From: Enterobacter cloacae
GTDB taxonomy: Bacteria > Pseudomonadota > Gammaproteobacteria > Enterobacterales > Enterobacteriaceae
Length of the DNA stretch: 64,000 nt
Reading direction: 5' to 3'
NCBI RefSeq assembly: GCF_013375935.1
Contig: NZ_CP056117.1
Span: forward strand, 1,798,001-1,862,000
Below, piece by piece: positions 29,446-38,700 of this stretch; the stretch's first letter is position 1; each line of letters starts with the position of its first letter. A program made the position numbers and the translations under genes. The notes beneath the pieces were generated by a model. It made no database searches. It had not been told where the DNA came from and saw only the letters and a program-made list of their open reading frames with translations.

Positions 29446-31704
29446 ATGAGCGATATGGCAGAGCGCCTCGCGCTACATGAATTCACGGAAAACGCTTACC
29501 TGAACTACTCCATGTACGTCATCATGGACAGGGCGTTGCCGTTTATCGGGGATGGCCTGAAGCCCGTTCAGCGCCGCATCGTCTATGCGATGTCCGAGCT
29601 GGGGCTGAACGCCACCGCCAAGTTTAAGAAGTCCGCCCGTACCGTCGGTGACGTGCTGGGTAAATACCATCCGCACGGCGACAGCGCCTGCTATGAAGCG
29701 ATGGTGCTGATGGCGCAGCCGTTCTCTTACCGTTATCCGCTGGTGGACGGTCAGGGGAACTGGGGGGCACCGGACGATCCGAAATCCTTCGCGGCGATGC
29801 GTTATACCGAATCCCGTCTGTCTAAATATGCCGAAGTGCTGCTGGGCGAGCTGGGGCAGGGCACGGTCGACTGGGTACCTAACTTTGACGGCACCCTGCA
29901 GGAGCCGAAAATGCTGCCTGCGCGTCTGCCGAACATCCTGCTGAACGGGACGACCGGTATTGCCGTCGGCATGGCGACGGACATCCCGCCGCACAACCTG
30001 CGTGAAGTGGCGAAAGCCGCCATCACCCTGATTGAACAGCCGAAAACCTCGCTGGACGAGCTGCTGGATATCGTGCAGGGGCCGGACTACCCGACCGAAG
30101 CCGAGATCATCACCTCGCGCGCTGAAATCCGCAAAATCTACCAGAACGGTCGCGGCTCCGTGCGCATGCGCGCGGTGTGGACCAAAGAGGACGGCGCCGT
30201 AGTGATCACCGCGCTGCCGCACCAGGTCTCCGGCGCGAAGGTGCTGGAGCAGATTGCCTCCCAGATGCGCAATAAAAAGCTGCCGATGGTGGACGACCTG
30301 CGCGACGAATCGGACCACGAGAACCCGACCCGTCTGGTAATTGTGCCGCGCTCCAACCGCGTGGACATGGAGCAGGTGATGAACCACCTGTTCGCCACCA
30401 CCGATCTGGAAAAAAGCTACCGCATCAACCTGAACATGATTGGTCTGGACGGTCGTCCGGCGGTGAAAAACCTGCTGGAGATCCTCACCGAATGGCTGGC
30501 CTTCCGCCGCGATACGGTGCGCCGTCGTCTGAACCATCGTCTGGAGAAGGTGCTGAAGCGCCTGCATATCCTCGAAGGTTTGCTGGTGGCGTTCCTCAAT
30601 ATCGATGAAGTGATCGAAATCATCCGTACTGAGGACGAGCCGAAGCCCGCGCTGATGTCGCGCTTTGGTATCAGCGAAACCCAGGCCGAAGCGATCCTCG
30701 AACTGAAGCTGCGCCATCTCGCTAAGCTGGAAGAGATGAAGATCCGCGGCGAGCAGAACGAGCTGGAAAAAGAGCGCGATCAGCTGCAGGCGATCCTCGC
30801 GTCCGAGCGCAAGATGAACACCCTGCTGAAGAAAGAGCTGCAGGCCGATGCCGACGCGTTTGGCGACGACCGCCGCTCTCCGCTGCACGAGCGCGAAGAG
30901 GCGAAGGCGATGAACGAGCACGACATGCTGCCGTCCGAGCCGGTGACCATTGTCCTTTCCCAGAGCGGCTGGGTGCGTAGCGCCAAGGGCCACGATATCG
31001 ACGCGCCGGGCCTGAGCTATAAATCCGGCGACAGCTTCAAGGCGGCGGTGAAGGGCAAGAGCAACCAGCCGGTGGCGTTTATCGACTCCACGGGCCGCAG
31101 CTACGCCATCGATCCGATCACGCTGCCGTCCGCGCGCGGCCAGGGCGAACCGCTGACCGGCAAGCTGACGCTGCCGCCGGGCGCCACGGTTGACCATATG
31201 CTGATGGAGGCCGACGAACAAAAACTGCTGATGGCTTCTGACGCTGGCTATGGCTTTATCTGTACCTTTAACGACCTGGTGTCGCGCAACCGGGCCGGTA
31301 AAGCGCTGATCAGCCTGCCGGATAACGCGCACGTTATGCCGCCGCTGATCATTGAGGACGAAAGCGACATGCTGCTGGCGATCACCGCAGCCGGACGTAT
31401 GCTGATGTTCCCGGTCAGCGATCTGCCGGAGCTGTCGAAAGGGAAGGGCAACAAGATAATCAGCATCCCTTCAGCGGAAGCGGCAAAAGGCGAAGATGGC
31501 CTGGCGCATCTCTTCCTGCTGCCGCCGCAGAGCACGCTGACCATTCATGTCGGCAAGCGTAAGATCAAACTGCGTCCGGAAGAGCTGCAGAAGGTGGTTG
31601 GCGAGCGCGGACGACGCGGCTCGCTGATGCGCGGCCTGCAGCGAATCGACCGCGTGGAGATCGATTCACCGGCGCGCAGCGCGGCGGGTGACAGCGAAGA
31701 GTAA
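29446..31704 (+). CDS. parC: DNA topoisomerase IV subunit A
   Basis: The 752-residue length equals E. coli ParC, the strand-breaking subunit of topoisomerase IV. The catalytic tyrosine is Tyr120 ([12 protein letters not shown]). The quinolone-resistance region [12 protein letters not shown] keeps Ser80 and Glu84, the sensitive genotype. The C-terminal part has the beta-pinwheel blades that grip DNA. It starts at ATG after TTGAGGAAT. It lies about 12 kb from parE, as in other enterics. Confidence 0.98.
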   Translation: MSDMAERLALHEFTENAYLNYSMYVIMDRALPFIGDGLKPVQRRIVYAMSELGLNATAKFKKSARTVGDVLGKYHPHGDSACYEAMVLMAQPFSYRYPLVDGQGNWGAPDDPKSFAAMRYTESRLSKYAEVLLGELGQGTVDWVPNFDGTLQEPKMLPARLPNILLNGTTGIAVGMATDIPPHNLREVAKAAITLIEQPKTSLDELLDIVQGPDYPTEAEIITSRAEIRKIYQNGRGSVRMRAVWTKEDGAVVITALPHQVSGAKVLEQIASQMRNKKLPMVDDLRDESDHENPTRLVIVPRSNRVDMEQVMNHLFATTDLEKSYRINLNMIGLDGRPAVKNLLEILTEWLAFRRDTVRRRLNHRLEKVLKRLHILEGLLVAFLNIDEVIEIIRTEDEPKPALMSRFGISETQAEAILELKLRHLAKLEEMKIRGEQNELEKERDQLQAILASERKMNTLLKKELQADADAFGDDRRSPLHEREEAKAMNEHDMLPSEPVTIVLSQSGWVRSAKGHDIDAPGLSYKSGDSFKAAVKGKSNQPVAFIDSTGRSYAIDPITLPSARGQGEPLTGKLTLPPGATVDHMLMEADEQKLLMASDAGYGFICTFNDLVSRNRAGKALISLPDNAHVMPPLIIEDESDMLLAITAAGRMLMFPVSDLPELSKGKGNKIISIPSAEAAKGEDGLAHLFLLPPQSTLTIHVGKRKIKLRPEELQKVVGERGRRGSLMRGLQRIDRVEIDSPARSAAGDSEE

Positions 31705-31715
31705 CCTGTTTTCTC

Positions 31716-31735
31716 CCCCTCTGTTCCGGAGGGGG
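31716..31735 (+). terminator. Possible hairpin after parC
   Basis: CCCCCTC-TGTTCCG-GAGGGGG forms a seven-base-pair stem shortly after the parC stop, but no T run follows, so termination is uncertain. Confidence 0.4.
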
Positions 31736-31832
31736 CATTTCCATAAAATTTCCCGTAAAAACGTTGTTAATTCGTGCGTTGCGATTAACAATACGCGCTC
31801 GTAATAAAGTCCTTACCTGGCCACAGGTGAAG

Positions 31833-31838
31833 TATAAT
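31833..31838 (+). promoter_or_regulatory. -10 hexamer upstream of plsC
   Basis: A perfect TATAAT lies 30 bp before the plsC ATG. The -35 at 16–18 bp spacing is weak (CCTTAC-like), so an activator or a low basal level is possible. Confidence 0.45.
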
Positions 31839-31867
31839 TGTCAGCTGTCAGGGCTTCAGAGGTCGCT

Positions 31868-32605
31868 ATGCTATACATTGTTCGTCTCATTCTTACCGTT
31901 ATCTACTGCATTCTGGTCTGCATTTTCGGATCTATTTACTGCCTGTTCAGCCCGCGTAATCCAAAGCATGTCGCGACGTTTGGCCACATGTTTGGTCGCC
32001 TGGCCCCGCTGTTTGGCCTGAAGGTTGAAAAGCGTCTGCCTGAAGGGGCGGAAAATTTTGGTAACGCCATCTATATCGCTAACCATCAGAACAACTACGA
32101 TATGGTGACGGCCTCAAATATTGTTCTCCCGCCGACCGTGACCGTCGGGAAAAAGAGCCTGCTGTGGATCCCGTTTTTTGGCCAGCTGTACTGGTTAACC
32201 GGTAACCTGCTGATCGACCGTAATAACCGCGCAAAAGCGCATGGCACTATTGCGGAAGTCGTGGATCAGTTTAAAAAGCGTCGGATCTCAATCTGGATGT
32301 TCCCGGAAGGGACGCGCAGCCGCGGGCGTGGCCTGCTGCCGTTCAAGACCGGTGCGTTTCATGCGGCAATTGCGGCGGGTGTTCCAATTATTCCCGTGTG
32401 CGTTTCCAATACATCGAATAAGATTAATCTTAACCGCCTGAAGAACGGACTGGTGATTGTCGAAATGCTGCCGCCGGTGGATACCACCAAATACGGTAAA
32501 GATCAGGTGCGCGAGCTGGCCACGCACTGCCGCGAGCTGATGGCTCAGCATATTGCGCAGCTCGACAAAGAAGTTGTAGAGCGAGAAGCCGCCGGTAAGA
32601 TTTAA
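31868..32605 (+). CDS. plsC: 1-acyl-sn-glycerol-3-phosphate acyltransferase
   Basis: PlsC adds the second acyl chain to lysophosphatidic acid in phospholipid synthesis. At 245 residues it matches E. coli. The N-terminal membrane segment (YIVRLILTVIYCILVCIFGS) anchors it to the inner membrane. The catalytic NHQNNYD (HX4D) and the glycerophosphate-binding FPEGTRSR are intact. The frame extends to 31838, but the ATG at 31868 gives the family N-terminus MLYIVRL. ftsP follows 61 bp downstream. Confidence 0.97.
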   Translation: MLYIVRLILTVIYCILVCIFGSIYCLFSPRNPKHVATFGHMFGRLAPLFGLKVEKRLPEGAENFGNAIYIANHQNNYDMVTASNIVLPPTVTVGKKSLLWIPFFGQLYWLTGNLLIDRNNRAKAHGTIAEVVDQFKKRRISIWMFPEGTRSRGRGLLPFKTGAFHAAIAAGVPIIPVCVSNTSNKINLNRLKNGLVIVEMLPPVDTTKYGKDQVRELATHCRELMAQHIAQLDKEVVEREAAGKI

Positions 32606-32666
32606 CCCGGCGTTGTAGAAGGGAAAACGAATTCCCGCGTTGTTAGTCGTTTCAGATGGAGCTTAT

Positions 32667-34079
32667 ATGTCACTCAGTCGGCGTCAGTTTATTCAGGCTT
32701 CGGGTATCGCCCTTTGTGCGGGTGCGATGCCGCGGACAGCCAGCGCCGCCGGGCAGCAGCAGCCGCTGCCCATTCCGCCGTTGATTGAATCCCGTCGCGG
32801 ACAGCCGCTGTTCCTCACGCTTCAGCGTAGCCACTGGTCCTTTACCCAGGGAACGCGCGCGCCGGTATGGGGCATTAACGGGCGCTACCTTGGACCGACC
32901 ATTCGCGTGTGGACTGGCGATGACGTTAAGCTGATTTACAGCAACCGTACGACTGAAAATGTTGCTATGACCGTCAGCGGGCTTCAGGTGCCGGGGCCGC
33001 TGATTGGCGGCGCGGCGCGCATGATGTCGCCGAATGCTGACTGGGCGCCTGTTCTGCCTATCCGTCAGAGCGCCGCGACCCTGTGGTATCACGCCAATAC
33101 GCCGAACCGTACCGCCCAGCAGGTGTATAACGGCCTGGCCGGGATGTGGCTGATTGAAGATGAGGTCAGCAAAACGCTGCCGATCCCGAACCACTACGGT
33201 GTCGATGATTTCCCGGTGATTATTCAGGACAAGCGCCTGGATAACTTTGGTACCCCGGAGTACAGCGAGCCGGGCAGCGGCGGCTTTGTGGGCGATACGC
33301 TGCTGGTTAACGGCGCGCAAAGCCCGTATGTCGAAGTGTCGCGTGGCTGGGTGCGTCTGCGTCTGCTGAATGCCTCCAACTCGCGCCGCTATCAGCTCCA
33401 GATGAGCGACGGCCGTGCCCTGCACGTTATTTCGGGCGATCAGGGGCTGCTGCCTGCGCCGGTGTCGGTTAAACAGCTGTCGCTGGCCCCGGGCGAGCGT
33501 CGCGAAATCCTGGTGGATATGACCAACGGGGATGAAGTCTCCGTGACCTGCGGTGAAGCGGCAAGCATTGTCGACCGTATTCGCGGCTTCTTTGAGCCGT
33601 CGAGCATTCTGGTCTCGACGCTGGTGCTGACGCTGCGACCGACCGGCCTGTTGCCGCTGGTCACCGACAGCTTGCCGATGCGCCTGCTGCCGCAGGAGAT
33701 CGTAACCGGACCGGCGGTGCGCAGCCGCGATATCAGCCTGGGCGACGATCCGGGCATCAACGGCGCGCTGTGGGACGTTAACCGCATTGATATTACCGCT
33801 CAGCAGGGAACCTGGGAGCGCTGGACCGTCCGCTCGGACATGCCCCAGTCGTTCCATATTGAAGGTGTGGCATTCCTGATCCGCAACGTGAACGGCGCCA
33901 TGCCGTTCCCGGAAGACAGGGGCTGGAAAGACACCGTCTGGGTGGATGGGCAGGTTGAGCTGCTTGTTTACTACGGTCAGCCTTCATGGCCGCACTTCCC
34001 GTTCCTGTTCCACAGCCAGACGCTGGAGATGATGGACAGGGGATCGGTAGGGCAGATGCTGGTTAATCCGGCGCCGTAA
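32667..34079 (+). CDS. ftsP: Cell-division protein FtsP (SufI)
   Basis: 470 residues, as in E. coli. The twin-arginine signal MSLSRRQFIQASGIALCAG sends it folded through Tat to the periplasm, where it stabilises the divisome under stress. The fold is that of multicopper oxidases with three cupredoxin domains, but the His-X-His copper clusters are missing (LWYHANTPNR, HFPFLFHSQT), as is normal for FtsP. The ATG at 32667 is chosen over an upstream codon at 32640 because it gives the Tat motif. An insertion sequence lies 28 bp after the stop. Confidence 0.96.
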   Translation: MSLSRRQFIQASGIALCAGAMPRTASAAGQQQPLPIPPLIESRRGQPLFLTLQRSHWSFTQGTRAPVWGINGRYLGPTIRVWTGDDVKLIYSNRTTENVAMTVSGLQVPGPLIGGAARMMSPNADWAPVLPIRQSAATLWYHANTPNRTAQQVYNGLAGMWLIEDEVSKTLPIPNHYGVDDFPVIIQDKRLDNFGTPEYSEPGSGGFVGDTLLVNGAQSPYVEVSRGWVRLRLLNASNSRRYQLQMSDGRALHVISGDQGLLPAPVSVKQLSLAPGERREILVDMTNGDEVSVTCGEAASIVDRIRGFFEPSSILVSTLVLTLRPTGLLPLVTDSLPMRLLPQEIVTGPAVRSRDISLGDDPGINGALWDVNRIDITAQQGTWERWTVRSDMPQSFHIEGVAFLIRNVNGAMPFPEDRGWKDTVWVDGQVELLVYYGQPSWPHFPFLFHSQTLEMMDRGSVGQMLVNPAP

Positions 34080-34090
34080 ATTGCTTTTCT

Positions 34091-34107
34091 CCCTCTCCCT
34101 GTGGGAG
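34091..34107. repeat. REP-like palindromic repeat copy 5, left part
   Basis: CCCTCTCCCTGTGGGAG is the left half of the CCCTCTCC palindrome, cut by the insertion sequence. The right part resumes at 35393. Confidence 0.85.
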
Positions 34108-35392
34108 TGTACGGTCCGGGGACATCGTGAACACTTGTTCGGGGACATGGTAGACACTTACAACTAAGGCATAAGAACCCGTTTATGGAGTCGCTTATGC
34201 CCTGGGATGCGAGAGATACCATGTCATTACGTACCGAGTTTGTTTTGTTCGCCTCGCAGGACGGGGCGAACATCCGTTCCCTCTGCCGTCGCTTCGGCAT
34301 TTCACCTGCCACCGGCTATAAGTGGCTTCACCGCTGGGCGGAGGAAGGGGCCGCGGGCCTTCAGGGCCGCCCGCGCATACCGCACCATTCCCCGAACCGC
34401 TCATCTGACGACATCACTGCCCTGCTGCGTATGGCCCATGGCCGCCATCAACGCTGGGGCGCGCGCAAGATAAAGCGCTGGCTGGAAGACCAGGGGCACA
34501 CTATGCCCGCCTTCAGCACCGTTCATAACCTGATGGCCCGTCACGGCCTGCTGCCGGGCACTTTACCGGGCATTCCCGCCACGGGGCGGTTCGAACATTA
34601 CGCGCCGAACCGGCTCTGGCAGATGGATTTTAAGGGCCATTTTTCCTTTGGCGGGGGCCGCTGCCATCCGCTCACCCTGCTGGACGACCACTCCCGTTTT
34701 TCCCTGTGCCTGGCGCACTGTACCGATGAACGGCGCGAGACCGTGCAGCAGCAGCTGGTCAGCGTGTTTGAACGCTACGGCCTGCCGGACCGGATGACGA
34801 TGGATAACGGCTCACCGTGGGGAGACACCACCGGCACCTGGACGGCGCTGGAGCTGTGGCTGATGCGTCTGGGTATCCGGGTGGGGCACTCCCGGCCGTA
34901 TCATCCGCAGACGCAGGGTAAGCTGGAGCGTTTTCACCGCAGCCTGAAGGCAGAGGTGCTGCAGGGGAAGTGGTTCGCGAGCGGGGGTGAACTGCAGCGC
35001 GCCTTCGACCACTGGCGGACGGTCTATAACCTTGAACGCCCGCATGAGGCGCTGGATATGGCGGTACCGGGCTCGCGGTATAAGCCGTCTGCACGGCAGT
35101 ACAGCGGCAACACACCGCCCCCGGAATACGACGAGGGCGTGATGGTCAGGAAAGTGGATATCAGCGGAAAGCTGAGCGTGAAAGGGGTAAGTCTGAGCGC
35201 AGGCAAGGCGTTCAGGGGAGAACGGGTCGGGCTGAAGGAGATGCAGGAAGACGGCCGCTACGAGGTGTGGTGGTACAGCACGAAAGTGGGGGTGATCGAC
35301 CTGAAGAAAAAGTCGATCACCATGGGTAAAGGATGTTAAAAAGTGTTCACCATGTCCCCGAACACCTGTCTACCATGTCCCCGGACCGTACA
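34108..35392 (+). mobile_element. Complete IS481-family insertion sequence (1,285 bp)
   Basis: The ends are TGTACGGTCCGGGGACAT… and its inverted copy …ATGTCCCCGGACCGTACA. Over 52 bp the two termini agree at 45 positions. Each end also carries a direct doubling of CGGGGACATnGTnnACA, likely two transposase sites. GGGAG occurs on both sides (34103–34107 and 35393–35397) as a 5-bp target duplication. Removing the element restores a normal REP-like palindrome. One intact DDE transposase fills it, so the copy may be active and recent. Confidence 0.95.
34197..35339 (+). CDS. IS481-family transposase
   Basis: 380 residues from this start. The N-terminal helix-turn-helix region (SLCRRFGISPATGYKWLHRW) is followed by the integrase-type catalytic core with the DDE triad: D144 in LWQMDFKG, D203 in MTMDNGSPW and E244 in QGKLERFHRS. 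The frame is open from an ATG at 34185, but GGAG lies six bases before the ATG at 34197. No frameshift or internal stop is present. It is transcribed toward ygiQ. Confidence 0.94.
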   Translation: MPWDARDTMSLRTEFVLFASQDGANIRSLCRRFGISPATGYKWLHRWAEEGAAGLQGRPRIPHHSPNRSSDDITALLRMAHGRHQRWGARKIKRWLEDQGHTMPAFSTVHNLMARHGLLPGTLPGIPATGRFEHYAPNRLWQMDFKGHFSFGGGRCHPLTLLDDHSRFSLCLAHCTDERRETVQQQLVSVFERYGLPDRMTMDNGSPWGDTTGTWTALELWLMRLGIRVGHSRPYHPQTQGKLERFHRSLKAEVLQGKWFASGGELQRAFDHWRTVYNLERPHEALDMAVPGSRYKPSARQYSGNTPPPEYDEGVMVRKVDISGKLSVKGVSLSAGKAFRGERVGLKEMQEDGRYEVWWYSTKVGVIDLKKKSITMGKGC

Positions 35393-35426
35393 GGGAGAGG
35401 GGTGGGGTGAGGGCAACAGCCCGCAC
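35393..35426. repeat. REP-like palindromic repeat copy 5, right part
   Basis: GGGAGAGGGGTGGGGTGAGGGCAACAGCCCGCAC completes the repeat interrupted by the IS; its first five bases duplicate 34103–34107. Confidence 0.85.
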
Positions 35427-35434
35427 AATACCCC

Positions 35435-35464
35435 TTCAATTCCCCCAACGATCCAGCGTATAAT
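35435..35464 (+). promoter_or_regulatory. Likely ygiQ promoter
   Basis: TATAAT at 35459–35464 with TTCAAT 18 bp upstream, 37 bp before the ygiQ ATG. It lies to the right of the IS and is undamaged by it. Confidence 0.5.
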
Positions 35465-35500
35465 TCCGCTCCTTTTGTCTATTTTTTCTTCGGAAGCATT

Positions 35501-37673
35501 ATGAGCGCAATTTCCCTGATCCAGCCGGATCGCGACCTCTTCTCCTGGCCCCAGTACTGGGCAGCCTGCTTTGGACCGGCGCCTTTCCTGCCGATGTCCC
35601 GTGAAGAGATGGACCAGCTGGGCTGGGACAGCTGCGATATTATTCTGGTGACGGGCGATGCGTACGTCGATCACCCGAGCTTTGGCATGGCGATCTGCGG
35701 CCGTATGCTTGAGGCCCAGGGCTTCCGCGTGGGGATCATCTCCCAGCCTGACTGGAACAGCAAAGACGACTTTATGCGTCTGGGCAAGCCGAACCTGTTC
35801 TTCGGCGTGACCGCAGGCAACATGGACTCCATGATCAACCGCTACACCGCCGACCGTAAGCTGCGCCATGACGATGCCTACACCGCAGATAACGTGGCCG
35901 GTAAACGTCCCGATCGCGCGACTCTCGTCTACACCCAGCGATGCAAAGAAGCATGGAAAGACGTGCCGGTGATCCTGGGCGGCATTGAGGCGAGCCTGCG
36001 CCGTACCGCGCACTACGACTACTGGTCCGATACCGTGCGTCGTTCGGTGCTGGTGGATTCGAAAGCCGACATGCTGATCTTCGGCAACGGCGAGCGTCCG
36101 CTGGTGGAGGTGGCGCACCGTCTGGCCCAGGGCGAGCCTGTCAGCGAGATCCGCGACGTGCGTAACACCGCGATCATGGTGAAAGAGGCCCTGCCGGGCT
36201 GGAGCGGGGTGGACTCCCGCATCATTGATATGCCGGGCAAAATTGACCCGATCCCGCACCCGTACGGTGACGATCTGCCGTGTGCGGATAACAAACCGGT
36301 TGAACCGAAGAAAGCCGAAGCGAAGGCCGTGGTGGTGCAGCCGCCGCGTCCGAAGCCGTGGGAAAAAACCTACGTGCTGCTGCCGTCTTACGAGAAAGTG
36401 AAAAGCGATAAGGTGCTCTACGCCCACGCGTCGCGCATTTTGCATCACGAAACCAACCCGGGCTGCGCGCGCGCTGATGCAAAAGCACGGCGAGCGCTAT
36501 ATCTGGGTTAACCCGCCGGCGATCCCGCTCTCTACCGAAGAGATGGACAGCGTCTTTGCCCTGCCGTACAAGCGCGTTCCGCATCCATCCTACGGCAACA
36601 GCCGCATTCCGGCGTACGAGATGATCCGCTTCTCGGTTAACATCATGCGCGGCTGCTTCGGCGGATGCTCCTTCTGCTCGATCACCGAGCACGAAGGCCG
36701 CATCATCCAGAGCCGCTCCGAAGAGTCGATCGTAAACGAGATCGAAGCGATTCGCGACACGGTGCCCGGTTTTACCGGCGTGATCTCCGACCTGGGTGGT
36801 CCAACCGCGAACATGTATATGCTGCGCTGCAAGTCGCCGCGCGCGGAGCAGACCTGCCGTCGTCTCTCCTGCGTCTATCCGAGCATTTGCGAGCATATGG
36901 ACACCAACCACGAGCCGACGATCAGCCTCTACCGTCGCGCGCGCGATCTCAAAGGCATCAAAAAGATCCTGATCGCATCGGGCGTGCGTTACGACATCGC
37001 CGTGGAAGATCCGCGCTACATCAAAGAGCTGGCCACGCACCACGTTGGCGGCTATCTGAAGATCGCCCCGGAGCACACCGAGGAAGGCCCGCTGTCCAAA
37101 ATGATGAAGCCGGGCATGGGCAGCTACGATCGCTTTAAGCAGCTGTTCGACACCTACTCAAAACAGGCGGGCAAAGAGCAGTATCTGATCCCCTACTTCA
37201 TCTCCGCGCACCCCGGCACGCGTGATGAGGACATGGTAAACCTGGCGCTGTGGCTGAAGCAGCGTCGATTCCGTCTGGACCAGGTGCAGAACTTCTATCC
37301 GTCACCGCTCGCCAACTCGACGACCATGTATTACACCGGCAAGAACCCGCTGAGTAAGATCGGCTACAAGAGCGAAGACGTGGTGGTGCCGAAAGGGGAT
37401 AAGCAGCGCCGTCTGCATAAAGCGCTGCTGCGTTATCACGACCCGAAAAACTGGCCGCTGATCCGCCAGGCGCTGGAGGAGATGGGCAAAAAGCACCTGA
37501 TTGGCTCACGCCGCGACTGCCTGGTGCCGGCGCCTACGCTTGAAGAGATGCGCGAAGCGCGCCGCCAGAACCGCAATACGCGCCCGGCGCTGACCAAGCA
37601 CACGCCGATTGTGCATCAGCGTTCGAACGGTGGGGCGGGGACGAAAAAAGCGGGAAAACGTAAGATCGGATAA
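35501..37673 (+). pseudogene. ygiQ: Radical SAM protein YgiQ, frameshifted
   Basis: Two overlapping frames together encode one YgiQ of about 724 residues (E. coli 739). The first (35501–36511) runs from [20 protein letters not shown] to NPGCAR and then leaves the family sequence. The second (from 36477) continues with [15 protein letters not shown]. The break lies in an alternating GC tract at about 36464–36474: two more bases (one GC unit) would restore [13 protein letters not shown]. The radical SAM cluster motif CFGGCSFC lies after the break, so the first product cannot bind the iron-sulfur cluster. It may be a real loss, a slippage-prone tract or a sequencing error. Confidence 0.9.
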
Positions 37674-37680
37674 CGATGAC

Positions 37681-37761
37681 CCCCTCACCCTAACCCTCTC
37701 CCCAAAGGGGAGAGGGAACTTGAACACCCTCTCCCCTTTGGGGAGAGGGCAGGGTGAGGGG
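37681..37761. repeat. REP-like repeat pair in inverted orientation (copy 6)
   Basis: CCCTCACCCTAACCCTCTCCCCAAAGGGGAGAGGG and CCCTCTCCCCTTTGGGGAGAGGGCAGGGTGAGGGG face each other around a 10-base spacer. Each has its own hairpin and the pair makes a larger palindrome, a BIME-like arrangement between the convergent ygiQ and dkgA. Confidence 0.85.
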
Positions 37762-37767
37762 AAAAAC

Positions 37768-38595
37768 CTACCCGCCAAACTGATCCGGATCCGGCCCTAA
37801 ACGCTTACCCTGATCCAGCTTCGCAATTTCTCCCAGCTCGTCTTTATCCAGGCGGAAATCCCAGGCGTCGAAGTTCTCGGCGATGCGCGACGGCGTTACT
37901 GATTTCGGGATCACCACCAGGCCGCTGTCCAGGTGCCAGCGAATAACAATCTGCGCCGGAGTTTTGCCGTACTTATCCGCCAGTTCGCGGATGATTTTCT
38001 GGTCGAACACCCCTTCGCCGCCCTGCGCCAGCGGGCTCCAGGATTCGGTCTGGATCTTGTGCGTGGCGTTCCAGGAGTGAAGCTGGCGCTGCTGCATCAG
38101 CGGGTGCAGCTCAATCTGGTTAATCACCGGTGCGACGCCCGTTTCATCTATCAGGCGCTGGAGGTGATGAACCTGGAAGTTACAGACGCCGATGCTTTTT
38201 ATCAGCCCCTCTTTTTGCAGCTCAATCATCCCTTTCCAGGCGTCAACGTAATGGTCGATAGCCGGAACCGGCCAGTGCATCAGATAAAGATCGACGAAAT
38301 CGAGCTGGAGCTTCTCCAGGCTTTCGTGCAGGGCTTCGCGGGGGCGCTTTTGATCGTCGTTCCACAGTTTGGTGGTAATGAATAACTCTTCGCGGGGAAC
38401 GCCGGCGCTGGCGAGTGCCGCACCTACGCCGTCCTCGTTTTTGTAGGCGGCAGCGGTATCAATGGACCGATAGCCGACTTCCAGGGCTTTATGAATGGCG
38501 GAGACGACCTCGTCGTTACCGGCTTTCCATACACCTAGCCCCAACTGGGGCATCACGTTGCCATCCTGCAGCTTGATTACGGTTTGGTTTGCCAT
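37768..38595 (-). CDS. dkgA: 2,5-diketo-D-gluconate reductase A / methylglyoxal reductase
   Basis: A 275-residue aldo-keto reductase, equal to E. coli DkgA. The catalytic tetrad positions are present: DTAAAYKNE (Asp, Tyr), TTKLWN (Lys) and LMHWPVP (His). NADPH-binding residues occur in IPKSVTPSRI near residue 231. It reduces 2,5-diketogluconate and methylglyoxal. It follows yqhD on the same strand about 105 bp downstream, and both belong to the YqhC regulon in E. coli. Confidence 0.96.
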   Translation of the reverse strand: MANQTVIKLQDGNVMPQLGLGVWKAGNDEVVSAIHKALEVGYRSIDTAAAYKNEDGVGAALASAGVPREELFITTKLWNDDQKRPREALHESLEKLQLDFVDLYLMHWPVPAIDHYVDAWKGMIELQKEGLIKSIGVCNFQVHHLQRLIDETGVAPVINQIELHPLMQQRQLHSWNATHKIQTESWSPLAQGGEGVFDQKIIRELADKYGKTPAQIVIRWHLDSGLVVIPKSVTPSRIAENFDAWDFRLDKDELGEIAKLDQGKRLGPDPDQFGG

Positions 38596-38700
38596 TTTTC
38601 CTCCTTCAGGTGCTCATCGCCGGAGGGAACCTCCGACGATGTGGTGTGCATTAAGTCTGGACGAAATGTCAAAAAACGAAAGTCAGGATCCTAAAAACGC

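Noticed and set aside
29473-31332. 619-codon open frame antisense to parC
   Set aside because: Shadow of parC with the same biased composition; no ribosome site or recognisable domain.
32670-33857. 395-codon open frame antisense to ftsP
   Set aside because: Lies wholly inside ftsP; Arg/His/Gln-rich noise translation.
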